In this document: piece after piece, positions 27,923 to 36,135 of the stretch
Layout of the letters: every line of letters starts with the position of its first letter
Numbering within the stretch: the first letter of the stretch is position 1
Source of the DNA: Oceanobacter kriegii DSM 6294
GTDB taxonomy: Bacteria; Pseudomonadota; Gammaproteobacteria; Pseudomonadales; Oceanobacteraceae
Direction of reading: 5' to 3'
Length of the DNA stretch: 64,000 nt
NCBI RefSeq assembly: GCF_000422845.1
Contig: NZ_KE383932.1
Span: forward strand, 60,045-124,044
The notes under the pieces: generated by a model
Told to the model about the DNA's origin: nothing
Databases searched by the model: none
What the model saw: only the letters and a program-made list of their open reading frames with translations
Translations under genes and position numbers: made by a program

Positions 27923-28443
27923 CCACAACCGGGTCTGCGGCCCTGTTGTGGCTGGGCGGCCAGCGATGCATTGCCGCTGGCCTTGTTACAACGTTTATTC
28001 CTGCTCTGACGGGATCTGCGGTCCTGTCAGGGCAAGATGCCATTCATCGTTCAGACGATGGCGTTGGGCGGTTTTGCCCGTCTGCGTGCACCGCGCGGTC
28101 ACAGGATCTGCGGTCCCGTTACGCCCGGTGCGGCCATCGATACGTTGCCGATGGCTGGTTGCAGTCAGCATTACCACGTTGCGTCCCACGGCCAGCGGAT
28201 CTGCGGTCCGATTGGCTGCGGGAAATGTCATCGGTACATGGCCGGTGACTGAAGGCAGTTTGGCTGGCTGCGTGCTTCTCTCAGCCGGTGGATCTGCGGT
28301 CCGCCGGTTGATGGGAAGCGTCATCGATACATTGCCGATGACTGGGTGCAGTCAGCATCACTGCGTTGTTTTTTACGACTTGCTGCCCTCGGATCTGCGG
28401 TCCAAAGGCGGCAGGAAGCATCACCGGTACAAAACCGACGATG
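27923..28443 (+). repeat. Tandem array of about 93-bp units, each with covarying hairpins (possible structured RNA)
   Basis: A hairpin core GGATC-TGC-GGTCC occurs at 28012, 28104, 28197, 28290 and 28391, with a variant GGGTC-TGC-GGCCC at 27931; spacing is 81-101 bp. Its arms extend for 5-9 more base pairs that differ in sequence between copies yet mostly stay paired, for example CTGAC/GTCAG and CAGCCGG/CCGGTTG. Between cores lies a second hairpin with conserved loop RTRCRTKGC and variable stems: GGCCAGCG/CGCTGGCC, GGCCATCG/CGATGGCT, GTCATCG/CGGTGAC and GTCATCG/CGATGAC. A weaker third hairpin follows (GCAGT/ACTGC in one copy). The wobble pairs are G-T on the plus strand, which would be A-C mismatches on the minus strand. 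Open frames across the array are shadows of the repeat. Confidence 0.85.
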
Positions 28444-28475
28444 AATGCAATTCAGGTTGGGCGGGAAGGGCCCAG

Positions 28476-28499
28476 GCAAGCCTCGCTGGTGAGGCTTGC
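28476..28499 (-). terminator. Hairpin at the end of the exbB-exbD-tonB operon
   Basis: A 9-bp perfect inverted repeat (GCAAGCCTC/GAGGCTTGC) with a 6-nt loop lies 7 bp after the tonB stop on the minus strand. No T-tract follows, so it may be a transcript-end stabiliser or a factor-dependent terminator rather than an intrinsic one. Confidence 0.5.
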
Positions 28500-28506
28500 A
28501 GGATGG

Positions 28507-29394
28507 TCAGTCGGTAATCAGTGAATACTCGACCGGAATCACCATGCTCAAACGCTTTTTCTTTGGATAAAAGTCTTTCGGGACCAGTGGCAGTGGACTG
28601 GCTTTTTGAAGCATGTCCAGTGCTGCCTGGTCGAGCAGCTCCGAGCCAGAGGATTCATACACTCTTGAGCTCAGTACGTAGCCATCGCGGTCAAATGCAA
28701 ATTGCAGTTTCACCACGCCTTCGATCTTTTTCTTCTTGGCCTTTGGTGGATATTCCTGATGTTGGTTAAGCCAGCGATTCAGGTCAGCAATGTAGCTCTT
28801 GGCTTTGCCTCGCTTGCCGCCACTGGCGCGGTCGGAACGGTTACCGGTGCGCTTGTTCATCTGCTCGCTGGAGACAGAATCCCGGGCGTTCGGATTGGCC
28901 TGCTCAAACTTTTCAGCCACCGCTGGCTTTTCCTCAACCTCTTCGACCGGTTCAACAGGTTGTTCCGGCTCAGGCGGTTGTGGTGGCTCTGGTTTCGGCG
29001 GCTGTTTTTGCTCTACCTTGTAGGTTTTTTCCGGCACCGGTTTGGCTTCCGGTTTGGGCAGTTCCAGAACCGGTTTTTTCTCTGGCTTGGGTACTTCTTT
29101 CTTCTCCGGCAGCTTCTTTTCTACCGGCTTGGGTTTCGGTTTGGGCTTGGGTTTAGGCTCCGGCTCAGGTTCCGCTTCTACCACAGGCTCTGGCTCGGCT
29201 TTTTTCATCCGGGCCATTTGTGCCGCTAACGCGCCCTGGCTGCCCAGACCAACCTGCTGACCAAACTCACCATCCCCTTCGGACATGCCGGTGGCTTCAA
29301 CCTTGGGCGACCACATCAACCAGCCAGCAACACCTGCGTGAACACCGACGGCCAGTACTCCGGCGATAAGCCAATGACGTTTGGTCAGAATCAT
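28507..29394 (-). CDS. tonB: TonB energy-transducing protein
   Basis: This 295-residue protein has an N-terminal membrane anchor (about residues 8-28) and a long periplasmic spacer rich in Pro, Glu and Lys (about residues 66-160, including KPKPKPKPKPVEKK). The C-terminal TonB domain carries the YP signature (QEYPPKAKKKKIEGVVKL) and the family's closing strands (FDRDGYVLSSRVYESSG). It couples the inner-membrane proton gradient to outer-membrane receptors. It overlaps exbD by 4 nt and ends the exbB-exbD-exbD-tonB operon. A second low-complexity patch (SVSSEQMNKRTGNRSDRASG) precedes the folded domain. Confidence 0.94.
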   Translation of the reverse strand: MILTKRHWLIAGVLAVGVHAGVAGWLMWSPKVEATGMSEGDGEFGQQVGLGSQGALAAQMARMKKAEPEPVVEAEPEPEPKPKPKPKPKPVEKKLPEKKEVPKPEKKPVLELPKPEAKPVPEKTYKVEQKQPPKPEPPQPPEPEQPVEPVEEVEEKPAVAEKFEQANPNARDSVSSEQMNKRTGNRSDRASGGKRGKAKSYIADLNRWLNQHQEYPPKAKKKKIEGVVKLQFAFDRDGYVLSSRVYESSGSELLDQAALDMLQKASPLPLVPKDFYPKKKRLSMVIPVEYSLITD

Positions 29395-29816
29395 GGCTGG
29401 CTGCCCTCCCGGGTTTCAGAGTGCAACAGCACCGACTGCAATTGATGACGACGCAGCACGGCCATGGCTTTGTCCAGCTCTACGGCAGTGGCGTGTTCAT
29501 CGGCAAACAGGGCGACGTTGATGGTGTCCGGGTTGCCCAGTTGTTGCAGTTGTTCGTCCAGTTCGTCCGGGCTGACAAAGACGCCGTCGAGCAGCAGCTG
29601 ACCGTCGGCCAGCAGTTCCAGTTGCAGCTGGGTTTCCTGCTCAATTTCGGCCAGCTCGGCCTTCGGCAATACCAATGAGGCGTCTGGCATGGCGCGGATT
29701 TGTCCGGCGACCATAAAGAAGATCAGCAACAGGAAAACAATGTTGATCAACGGGATCATATTGTCGTCGCTGTTGGACTGCTTGCGGGGGCCGGTCAGGC
29801 TATTGCTGTCAAACAT
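29391..29816 (-). CDS. exbD: ExbD-type biopolymer transport protein (second copy)
   Basis: This 141-residue protein has the ExbD/TolR plan: a short cytoplasmic N-terminus, one transmembrane helix (MIPLINIVFLLLIFFMVAG) with the family's functional acidic residue just before it (DDNMIPLIN), and a periplasmic domain. It differs clearly from the other ExbD of the operon, so the pair is old and probably forms a heteromeric complex with one ExbB. It lies 24 bp after the first exbD and overlaps tonB by 4 nt. Confidence 0.92.
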   Translation of the reverse strand: MFDSNSLTGPRKQSNSDDNMIPLINIVFLLLIFFMVAGQIRAMPDASLVLPKAELAEIEQETQLQLELLADGQLLLDGVFVSPDELDEQLQQLGNPDTINVALFADEHATAVELDKAMAVLRRHQLQSVLLHSETREGSQP

Positions 29817-29840
29817 GATGGGTTCCGACTCGCTGGTCCG

Positions 29841-30254
29841 TTACTTGTCGAGGGCTTCCGGCAGGGTTTCGCCCAGCGTTACCGATTCAACCTGATGGTG
29901 ATTGAGGTCTTCCATGGCATGCACAATGGTGCCAACTTCAACCTTGGGTTCCGGCAATAACACCAGCGCTTCGTCCTTGCGGATGGCGCTGATGGCATCG
30001 CTCAGGCTGTCGTAGTCTTGTGGCTCGTCTTGTACTAAAGTCACCGTGCCGCTCTCATGCAGCACCAGCAGCTGTGGCTGCTTGTTATCGGTGGCGGCAC
30101 TGGCCGAGGCCGATTTGGAGTCCAGTGTGACTGCTCGCCAGTGAGTGAAACTGGAGGTCAGCATGAAGAACATCAGCAGAATGAACACCACATCGATCAG
30201 TGCAGTAAGACTGATCGGGCGGGCTTTCCGTGGTGGCATCAGCGCCTGGCTCAT
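29841..30254 (-). CDS. exbD: ExbD-type biopolymer transport protein (first copy)
   Basis: This 137-residue ExbD/TolR-family protein has one membrane helix (LIDVVFILLMFFMLTSSF) carrying the conserved Asp of the proton path, followed by a periplasmic domain. It lies between exbB (25-bp gap) and the second exbD. Systems with two ExbD proteins occur in several gammaproteobacteria and in Xanthomonas, where the second copy is needed for only some substrates; whether that holds here is unknown. Confidence 0.93.
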   Translation of the reverse strand: MSQALMPPRKARPISLTALIDVVFILLMFFMLTSSFTHWRAVTLDSKSASASAATDNKQPQLLVLHESGTVTLVQDEPQDYDSLSDAISAIRKDEALVLLPEPKVEVGTIVHAMEDLNHHQVESVTLGETLPEALDK

Positions 30255-30279
30255 GGCGTTACTCCGTCAGCGTGTGCAG

Positions 30280-30939
30280 TTACTTGGCCGTGCCAGTGGC
30301 AGCGGTTTTCAGCTGTGGCTTCTGATGGCCAATAACAAACAGACGGTCGTGTACGTTTTGCAGGTTGGCGCCTTCCATTTCGACCTTGCGCTCCAGCGCG
30401 CTGTGAATCATGGAAACCGGGATCGCAACGGCCAGACCGGCGGCGGTGGTCAGCAGGGCTTGCCAGATACCGCCAGACAGCACCGCTGGGTCAACCTGAG
30501 AGCCGGCCGATTCCATTGCCTGGAAGGCTTCGATCATGCCCAGAACCGTACCGAACAGGCCGATCAGAGGTGCCACGTTGGCAATCACTTCAATGGGACG
30601 CAGGCCTTTACCCAGGTTTACCAGTGAAACCCGTGCGGTGCGCATGGACTCTTCTTTTAATACGTCTTCTGGCATCTGCTTCTGACGCAGTTCAGTAACG
30701 TGGGCAATCAGGCTCAGGGAAGGCGACTTTTGATTACGGGACATAATCAGGGTTTGCGCCACATCGCCTTTTTCCAGCAGAGCCAGTGCCTGTTCGGACT
30801 TTTTCTGGCCACCTGAACCAAGACGGATAAATTGCCAAACTTTGGCAAGAATAAAGGTGGTCGCAACCACGGACAGGAGAATCAGGATGGTGACGACAGG
30901 GCCGCCCTGAACTGGAAGAAGGGAAGTTTCAGCGTCCAT
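30280..30939 (-). CDS. exbB: ExbB-type proton channel protein
   Basis: This 219-residue MotA/TolQ/ExbB-family protein has three predicted membrane helices. One is N-terminal (VVTILILLSVVATTFILAKV); the other two are in the conserved C-terminal block (IEVIANVAPLIGLFGTVLGM, then ALLTTAAGLAVAIPVSMI). With ExbD it forms the proton-driven motor for TonB. As the first gene of the operon it carries the promoter region upstream, where a weak Fur-like palindrome is seen. Confidence 0.94.
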   Translation of the reverse strand: MDAETSLLPVQGGPVVTILILLSVVATTFILAKVWQFIRLGSGGQKKSEQALALLEKGDVAQTLIMSRNQKSPSLSLIAHVTELRQKQMPEDVLKEESMRTARVSLVNLGKGLRPIEVIANVAPLIGLFGTVLGMIEAFQAMESAGSQVDPAVLSGGIWQALLTTAAGLAVAIPVSMIHSALERKVEMEGANLQNVHDRLFVIGHQKPQLKTAATGTAK

Positions 30940-30990
30940 GATTTGCCCTCAAAGAGAATAAGTATCATCAAGGCCGCGAAAGCTAATGTA

Positions 30991-31010
30991 GATGGTAATT
31001 GTTTGCAATC
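30991..31010 (-). promoter_or_regulatory. Possible Fur-type operator upstream of exbB
   Basis: The 20-bp sequence GATGGTAATTGTTTGCAATC, 52 bp upstream of exbB, matches its own reverse complement at 12 of 20 positions. It has the GAT...ATC ends and AT-rich core of Fur boxes. The match is weak; the call relies on the expected iron control of a TonB operon. Confidence 0.3.
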
Positions 31011-31192
31011 GTCAGTGTTCTGTCTGACCGCACAAATATACGATTCTGACAATTCCTGACCGTGCCGCTTGGGAATTTTAACGATTCGTTAATCAGTCGA
31101 CGGTTTATTTATTTAGTTGATTAATTAATCAGTAATTGGACCGGTGAATTGACCTGTTAAACACAGGCGCTCAGTAGGCTCACAGACCTGCA

Positions 31193-33280
31193 TTAGCGCA
31201 GGTCTGCCAGAGCGGGTTTGGTGGCGTAAAACTGGTACATGCCAGCAAACAGCTGAGGGTGTTGCTTTTCGATCTGCTGCCACTGGGCCGGGGTTAGCTC
31301 CGCAGCCGGCTGCTGGAAGAATTCGTTGGCCAGTTTAACGGCCTGGCCGCTGGCCAGCATGCCGACCCATTTGAGGCCCGCCCGTGACAACCAGTCTTCA
31401 ATACCGGCGATATCAAAGACATGCTCGGTTGGATTGCAGAGCAAATCCCGGGTGCCGCTGAGTGAATAGAAGTCGCGGGAGTGCACAATCTCCTGAATCT
31501 GACGGTCGCTCAGCCCTGCTTGCTGGCCAATATCCATGTCTTTCAGGCCAAACCGCAGTTGCCGCAATTGGTTGGCGCTGTTGATGGTTGGGGTATCCAA
31601 ATTGTTCCGCAGGGTCTGAATACCGCGTCGGGCTGTGCGACTGTAAAGCGCCAGCTTGATCACACCACCTGCCTTGAGAATGCTCGACAGCGCCATCAGG
31701 CCGGTCAGCGGGTTGTTCATATGGTGCAGTACGCCAGAGCACTCGATGGCGTCGAAAGATTGGTTCAGCTGGGCGACATCGAGAATGTCCCCCTGAATCC
31801 AGTCGACCGACAGGCCGAAGTCGGCTTGTCGTGAGCGGCCGTAGCTGAGCGACGCCAAACTCAGGTCGAGCGCGGTCACGTGAAGATCGGTAAAAAACCG
31901 TGCCAGCCGTAAGGCTTGTCGACCGGTGCCGCAACCGGCAACCAGCACGTTCAGTTGTGACCTTGGGCTTAAATGGCTGAGCTTGCCGGGGAACTGCTTC
32001 TGCAGCATGTCCATGTAATCGCTGGCGGGGTAGTTACCCAGATACTGCCAGCGCGGGTAGGGGTTGCTTTCATACAGCTGGGCAATCGGGCTTTGCTTGA
32101 AGTCCGGACTGGGGTGCGGCATTTGGCTGTCGTAACCCAGTTGGGGAATGACGTCTGCATGCAGGGTACGCTGTTCCTGTTCGGCCAGTTGCTGCAACAG
32201 CAGTTGGCTTACTCCCTGATCAAACGCCGGGTGCTGCAAACGCTGAGGCAGCAGTTGTGGTCGCAATGGGGTTTGCTGAATGGGCCGATACATGGCGATC
32301 AGCAGGCAACAGGCGGAAGCGGCTGCCAGTGATTGGGCGTCAGCCAGTTGCAACAGTTTGCTGCCGACCGTTTGCAAACGCGCAATTTGTTGTTGCTCGT
32401 CGTCGCTTTCCATCCAGCTGCCTTCGTTGAGGCTTGTCTGCTTGGCAATGGCCAGTGCCAGCGGCTGCAGTTTGTTATCAATGGCAAGTTGTCGTGTGGT
32501 CTGGGTCAGAATCGACAAACGGGCGGAGGTCAGCAGCCGTTCTAGGTCGGGGTCGGCCATGGCAAAGCGTGAGCAGGCCGCAATCAATAGCGGATCATCC
32601 AGCAGGTCAGTGATTTCCAGCGGGCGTTCGCCCTGAATCGCACGGTAGCGCAGTTTCAGCTGCCCCAGTGTCAGGCGGTCGAGCAGCGAAATATCACCTT
32701 CAAACTCAAACCATTGCAGTAATTCGTCGGCAAGGACAGCGTCGTATTCGTCCAGTCGTACCCCGGCAGCGGCTTCCATCAGACGGCTTTGCAGGTAGAC
32801 GTCGTCCGGGTGTTGTTGCAGCAGCTGGCGGTATTCGGCAAAGGCTTCGTTAAAGTTGCCTTTCAGCAAGTGAATGTGAGCCAGCGATACCGGTGCCCGG
32901 GTGGCTACCCGCGAGATTCGGGTGGCGCGGGCAAAATAGTCTTCGGCCTGATCAAGCTGGTGCTGTTCCAGCGCAATCAGACCGGCGGTGTACAGAATAC
33001 TGGTACTGTCGGGTTTCAGCCCAAGGCCGATGCCAGCCCAGCGTTCGGCGCTGTCGAGTTCGCCACGGCGCAGCTGAATACGGGCCAGCAGGTTGCAGCT
33101 TTGCAGGTTGCCCGGGTCGCTCAGGTGAGCCTTTTCGGCCAGCGTCAGGGCCTCGTCCAGCAAGTCGCTGCGGCCTTCGTCGCCAGCACGCGTGTAGAGG
33201 GTGCTGGCCTGAATGTACAGTGCCCTTGCCTTGCCCTTGAAACCCGGTATGTCGGTCTGCCTGAGTGCAGTGCTCTCCAT
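31193..33280 (-). CDS. TPR-containing SAM-dependent methyltransferase, beside flagellar genes
   Basis: This 695-residue protein has an N-terminal solenoid of TPR-like repeats (about residues 15-170, e.g. LDEALTLAEKAHLSDPGN and YTAGLIALEQHQLDQAEDYF) and a Leu/Gln-rich helical middle. The class I methyltransferase domain covers about residues 440-600: motif I LNVLVAGCGTGRQALRLA, motif II VTALDLS, then FDAIECSGVLHHM and LKAGGVIKLALYS. Family members of this build often modify proteins or small molecules while the TPR part binds the target. It is divergent from fliS and next to the fleQ regulon, so a flagellar target, for instance flagellin, is possible but unproven. No transmembrane segment or signal peptide is seen. 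Confidence 0.85.
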   Translation of the reverse strand: MESTALRQTDIPGFKGKARALYIQASTLYTRAGDEGRSDLLDEALTLAEKAHLSDPGNLQSCNLLARIQLRRGELDSAERWAGIGLGLKPDSTSILYTAGLIALEQHQLDQAEDYFARATRISRVATRAPVSLAHIHLLKGNFNEAFAEYRQLLQQHPDDVYLQSRLMEAAAGVRLDEYDAVLADELLQWFEFEGDISLLDRLTLGQLKLRYRAIQGERPLEITDLLDDPLLIAACSRFAMADPDLERLLTSARLSILTQTTRQLAIDNKLQPLALAIAKQTSLNEGSWMESDDEQQQIARLQTVGSKLLQLADAQSLAAASACCLLIAMYRPIQQTPLRPQLLPQRLQHPAFDQGVSQLLLQQLAEQEQRTLHADVIPQLGYDSQMPHPSPDFKQSPIAQLYESNPYPRWQYLGNYPASDYMDMLQKQFPGKLSHLSPRSQLNVLVAGCGTGRQALRLARFFTDLHVTALDLSLASLSYGRSRQADFGLSVDWIQGDILDVAQLNQSFDAIECSGVLHHMNNPLTGLMALSSILKAGGVIKLALYSRTARRGIQTLRNNLDTPTINSANQLRQLRFGLKDMDIGQQAGLSDRQIQEIVHSRDFYSLSGTRDLLCNPTEHVFDIAGIEDWLSRAGLKWVGMLASGQAVKLANEFFQQPAAELTPAQWQQIEKQHPQLFAGMYQFYATKPALADLR

Positions 33281-33545
33281 GGGGACCCCTTGCCGCCCGG
33301 CGGCGAGTATCTGTCTGATGGTGCGGTCGTATTGCCGCTGATGGTCAGATAAAGCACAGCCTATGCCAAATTATAACTTGCTGTTTTAAATGGAATTTTT
33401 TGAGGCTTGGATAGAAAGAGAGGCAAAGGTCAGCCATTGGAAAGCCCATCGGCGGATAACCCTTACCGCTGTTTGGCTTTGTGTTGTTGCTCTTTTGCTG
33501 GTGTTGCGTTGAGTTTTTCAGAGGGGCTTTAGGCAGATTTTTTTC
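33281..33545. other. Divergent promoter region of the TPR-methyltransferase gene and fliS
   Basis: This 265-bp AT-rich stretch has no gene. Its right end adjoins the sigma-28-like promoter of fliS. Promoter boxes for the minus-strand methyltransferase gene are not clear. Confidence 0.5.
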
Positions 33546-33572
33546 TAAAGATCATTCTGGCCCGGCCGTTAA
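33546..33572 (+). promoter_or_regulatory. Sigma-28 (FliA)-type promoter for fliS
   Basis: TAAAGATC, then exactly 11 bp, then GCCGTTAA. The flagellar sigma-28 consensus is TAAAGTTT-N11-GCCGATAA, so the -35 matches 6 of 8 and the -10 matches 7 of 8 with ideal spacing. It lies 43 bp upstream of the fliS start, fitting a late flagellar gene. Confidence 0.72.
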
Positions 33573-33614
33573 CTCTGGATAACCAGCCTGGCAATGAATG
33601 AGAGGAGCAGGTCT

Positions 33615-34067
33615 ATGTACCCTTCAGGTGCCAAACAATATCAGCGAGTGAATGCGACTTCCGAAGTTCTGGATGCCGATCCACACCGGCTGATTCAATT
33701 GTTGATGGAAGCTGCGTTGACCCGTATGGCGCAGAGCAAGGTCGCGATTGAAAACAAGGACATGGCGACCAAAGCCAATTTGTTGGGACGCGTTATCGAG
33801 ATCATCGGCACACTGCAATCCAGTCTGGATCACAGTTCCGGTGGTGAGATCTCCATGAACCTGGATCGTTTGTACGACTACATGAACCGTCGTCTGCTGC
33901 AGGCCAGCAGTGCCAACGACATTGAAATGATCGAAGAAGTGATGGGATTGTTGCTTGAGGTGAAACGCGGCTGGGATGGCATCCGCGACGATTATCTCGC
34001 CAACTTTGCCCCTGCATCGAAAAAAGAAACCGATTCCGCCGAGCTGTCCAGCCAGATTTCTGTTTGA
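33615..34067 (+). CDS. fliS: Flagellin export chaperone FliS
   Basis: This 150-residue protein starts at MYPSGAKQYQRV after a GAGGAG site; an ATG seven codons upstream is less well placed. The family motifs are present: ADPHRLIQLLMEAAL, the central IIGTLQSSLDHSSGGEIS and NLDRLYDYMNRRL. FliS binds the C-terminus of flagellin in the cytoplasm, prevents early polymerisation and escorts it to export. The C-terminal 20 residues are longer than in enteric FliS. In relatives fliS follows flagellin and fliD; here neither is within the window and the gene has its own sigma-28-like promoter. Confidence 0.93.
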   Translation: MYPSGAKQYQRVNATSEVLDADPHRLIQLLMEAALTRMAQSKVAIENKDMATKANLLGRVIEIIGTLQSSLDHSSGGEISMNLDRLYDYMNRRLLQASSANDIEMIEEVMGLLLEVKRGWDGIRDDYLANFAPASKKETDSAELSSQISV

Positions 34068-34070
34068 ACC

Positions 34071-34114
34071 ATCAGGGAGATGTGTCCTCCAACCGGGAGG
34101 GCAAAATCCCTGAT
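34071..34114 (+). other. Nested hairpin after fliS
   Basis: An outer 8-bp inverted repeat (ATCAGGGA/TCCCTGAT) encloses an inner TCCTCC-AACC-GGGAGG hairpin. It begins 4 bp after the fliS stop and is not followed by a T-tract. It may be a transcript-end structure or a processing site. The rest of 34068-34428 holds the fleQ promoter, which I cannot place. Confidence 0.5.
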
Positions 34115-34428
34115 CCTGTCTCATCGTGACCCGGCCGCAAAACTGGCGGCCTGCGTCATATCCTCGACTGCAAAATGTTGTTAATTATGTCACCAATTGT
34201 AAGACAGTAGGACAATAACGTAACCATAGATGTTGTTTTGGGGTTTTATCTGACAATATCCATTCGTAATGCGACGAAGAATTGACAGAGTCAGTCTCAA
34301 GTCCTTAACTGATAACGAATGGTCAAACTGTTGGCACAATCCGGCCGAAGGTTGCCCAAGGGAATGGCGCTAACAGTCCGGTCTGCCGGAACCTCAGCCT
34401 GACAGCATCGAAGGGAAGGGCAATAGGT

Positions 34429-35904
34429 ATGTGGAGAGAAATCAAGATCCTGCTGATCGATGACGATCAACAACGACGCCATGACATGAAGGTCATCCTC
34501 GACTTCCTCGGCGAAGAAGTCATTGTTGGCGACAGCGCCCATTGGCGGGATGAAGTGAATGCACGTACTGAATCGAGCGAAGAGATCGCTGCTGTATTGA
34601 TCGGTACCGACGACTCAGGCGCTTGCGCCAGCATCCTTTCGGATGTGTACGGTTGGGACAAAGCTGCACCCATGATTGCGGTTGGCAGTGGCGACCTGAG
34701 CAACACCAAGCTGGACGAGAACGTTCGTCGCAACGTACTGGCCGTACTGGATACCCCACCGAGCTACAACAAGCTGCTGGACAGTCTGCACCGTTGTCAG
34801 TTGTTCCGTGACCACTTCACCAATGGTGGCGGTCGCGGTGAGCGCCGTGACGTTAAACTGTTCCGTAGCCTGGTTGGCACCAGCCGCCATATTCAGCAAG
34901 TACGCGACCTGATCATGCAGGTGGCCGACAAGGACGTCAGTGTGATGATCCTTGGCGAGTCGGGCACTGGTAAAGAAGTGGTTGCCCGTAACCTGCACTA
35001 CCATTCCAACCGTCGTAAAAAGCCGTTTGTGCCGGTTAACTGTGGCGCGATTCCGGCGGAACTGCTGGAGAGCGAACTGTTCGGCCACGAAAAGGGCGCT
35101 TTCACCGGTGCAATTTCCAGCCGTCCGGGCCGTTTTGAACTGGCCGAAGGCGGCACCCTGTTCCTCGACGAAATTCGCGATATGCCCTTAAACATGCAGG
35201 TGAAAATCCTGCGTGTTTTGCAAGAGCACACCTACGAACGGGTGGGCAGCAACAAAACCATGAATGCCAACGTGCGCATCATTGCTGCAACCCACAAGAA
35301 CCTCGAGCAGATGATCGAAGACGGCACCTTCCGGGAAGACCTCTACTACCGTCTGAACGTATTCCCCATCGAAATGCCGTCCTTGCGCGAGCGGGTAGAA
35401 GACCTGCCATTGTTGCTGAATGAGTTGATCGCTCGTTTGGAAAACGAGAAGCGGGGCTCCATTCGTTTTAACTCGGCGGCCATTATGTCGTTGTGCCGAC
35501 ACGAGTGGCACGGCAACGTCCGTGAGCTGGCCAACCTGGTTGAGCGTTTGGCGATTCTTCATCCTTATGGGGTGGTGGGCGTTAACGAGCTGCCGAAAAA
35601 ATTCCGCCACTTTGGCGATGGCGAAGAAGCGGAATTCGAAGCCAATAACAACGAAGCCGCAATGCAGCTGATGCAGGACGAGAACCAGCCGGTTACCCTG
35701 GAAAACGCCGCTTTGCTGCCAGTGAATGGTCTGGATTTGCGCGAATACCTCGCCGATCTGGAATCGACCCTGATTCAACAGGCGCTGGACGATGCCAATG
35801 GCGTGGTGGCGCGAGCCGCCGAAAAGCTGAACATTCGTCGTACCACGCTGGTGGAAAAAATGCGCAAGTACAACCTGCAACGCAAAGAGAAAGACTTCGC
35901 CTGA
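34429..35904 (+). CDS. fleQ: Flagellar master regulator FleQ (sigma-54-dependent activator)
   Basis: This 491-residue protein matches FleQ in length. The N-terminal FleQ domain (residues 1-135) keeps the acidic start (DDD 11-13) but has LIGTDDS where a phosphoacceptor strand would be, so it is probably not phosphorylated. The AAA+ domain has Walker A GESGTGK (176-182) and the sigma-54-contact loop GAFTGA (223-228). The Walker B region reads FLDEIRD with Arg at 250, where the family usually has Gly. A Fis-type DNA-binding helix-turn-helix ends the protein (VVARAAEKLNIRRTTLVEKM). FleQ activates flagellar genes and in Pseudomonas also senses c-di-GMP. A terminator follows. Confidence 0.95.
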   Translation: MWREIKILLIDDDQQRRHDMKVILDFLGEEVIVGDSAHWRDEVNARTESSEEIAAVLIGTDDSGACASILSDVYGWDKAAPMIAVGSGDLSNTKLDENVRRNVLAVLDTPPSYNKLLDSLHRCQLFRDHFTNGGGRGERRDVKLFRSLVGTSRHIQQVRDLIMQVADKDVSVMILGESGTGKEVVARNLHYHSNRRKKPFVPVNCGAIPAELLESELFGHEKGAFTGAISSRPGRFELAEGGTLFLDEIRDMPLNMQVKILRVLQEHTYERVGSNKTMNANVRIIAATHKNLEQMIEDGTFREDLYYRLNVFPIEMPSLRERVEDLPLLLNELIARLENEKRGSIRFNSAAIMSLCRHEWHGNVRELANLVERLAILHPYGVVGVNELPKKFRHFGDGEEAEFEANNNEAAMQLMQDENQPVTLENAALLPVNGLDLREYLADLESTLIQQALDDANGVVARAAEKLNIRRTTLVEKMRKYNLQRKEKDFA

Positions 35905-35956
35905 GTGTGATTTTTCTGGCGTCAAAACTCCAGATTCAACCTCACAGAGCGACGAT

Positions 35957-35984
35957 AAAAAACCGGCATCAAGCCGGTTTTTTT
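35957..35984 (+). terminator. Intrinsic terminator of fleQ
   Basis: AAAACCGGC and GCCGGTTTT pair across a 5-nt loop (ATCAA), followed by more T residues. The A-run in front makes it usable in both directions. It separates fleQ from the fleSR promoter. Confidence 0.92.
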
Positions 35985-36063
35985 ATGCCTGAAAACCGTC
36001 AAATGTGAGGTTGTTTTATTAAAAATCTAATAAAAACAATAGTTTATAAATAATCTTGAAATC

Positions 36064-36079
36064 AGGCACAGCCCTTGCA
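36064..36079 (+). promoter_or_regulatory. Sigma-54 promoter for fleSR
   Basis: AGGCACAGCCCTTGCA matches the sigma-54 consensus TGGCAC-N5-TTGCA at all but the first base, with exact GG-N10-GC spacing. It lies 57 bp upstream of fleS and downstream of fleQ, as expected for a FleQ-activated class II flagellar operon. Confidence 0.85.
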
Positions 36080-36135
36080 ATCTCTGACTAAACGCTGGAT
36101 TTCTGGCGACAAATCAGCAGATTTGCGAGGTGTTT

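Noticed and set aside
27923..28443. CRISPR array or integron attC sites
   Set aside because: There are no identical direct repeats of 24-40 bp with unique spacers; variation lies in paired stems. The RYYYAAC/GTTRRRY ends of attC sites are not present consistently, and there are no cassette genes between units.
27858..28517. Open frame of 219 codons on the plus strand over the tandem hairpin array
   Set aside because: The codons follow the repeat and its palindromes, the repeat spacing (81-101 bp) is not in frame, and the frame begins inside the antisense of the receptor signal peptide.
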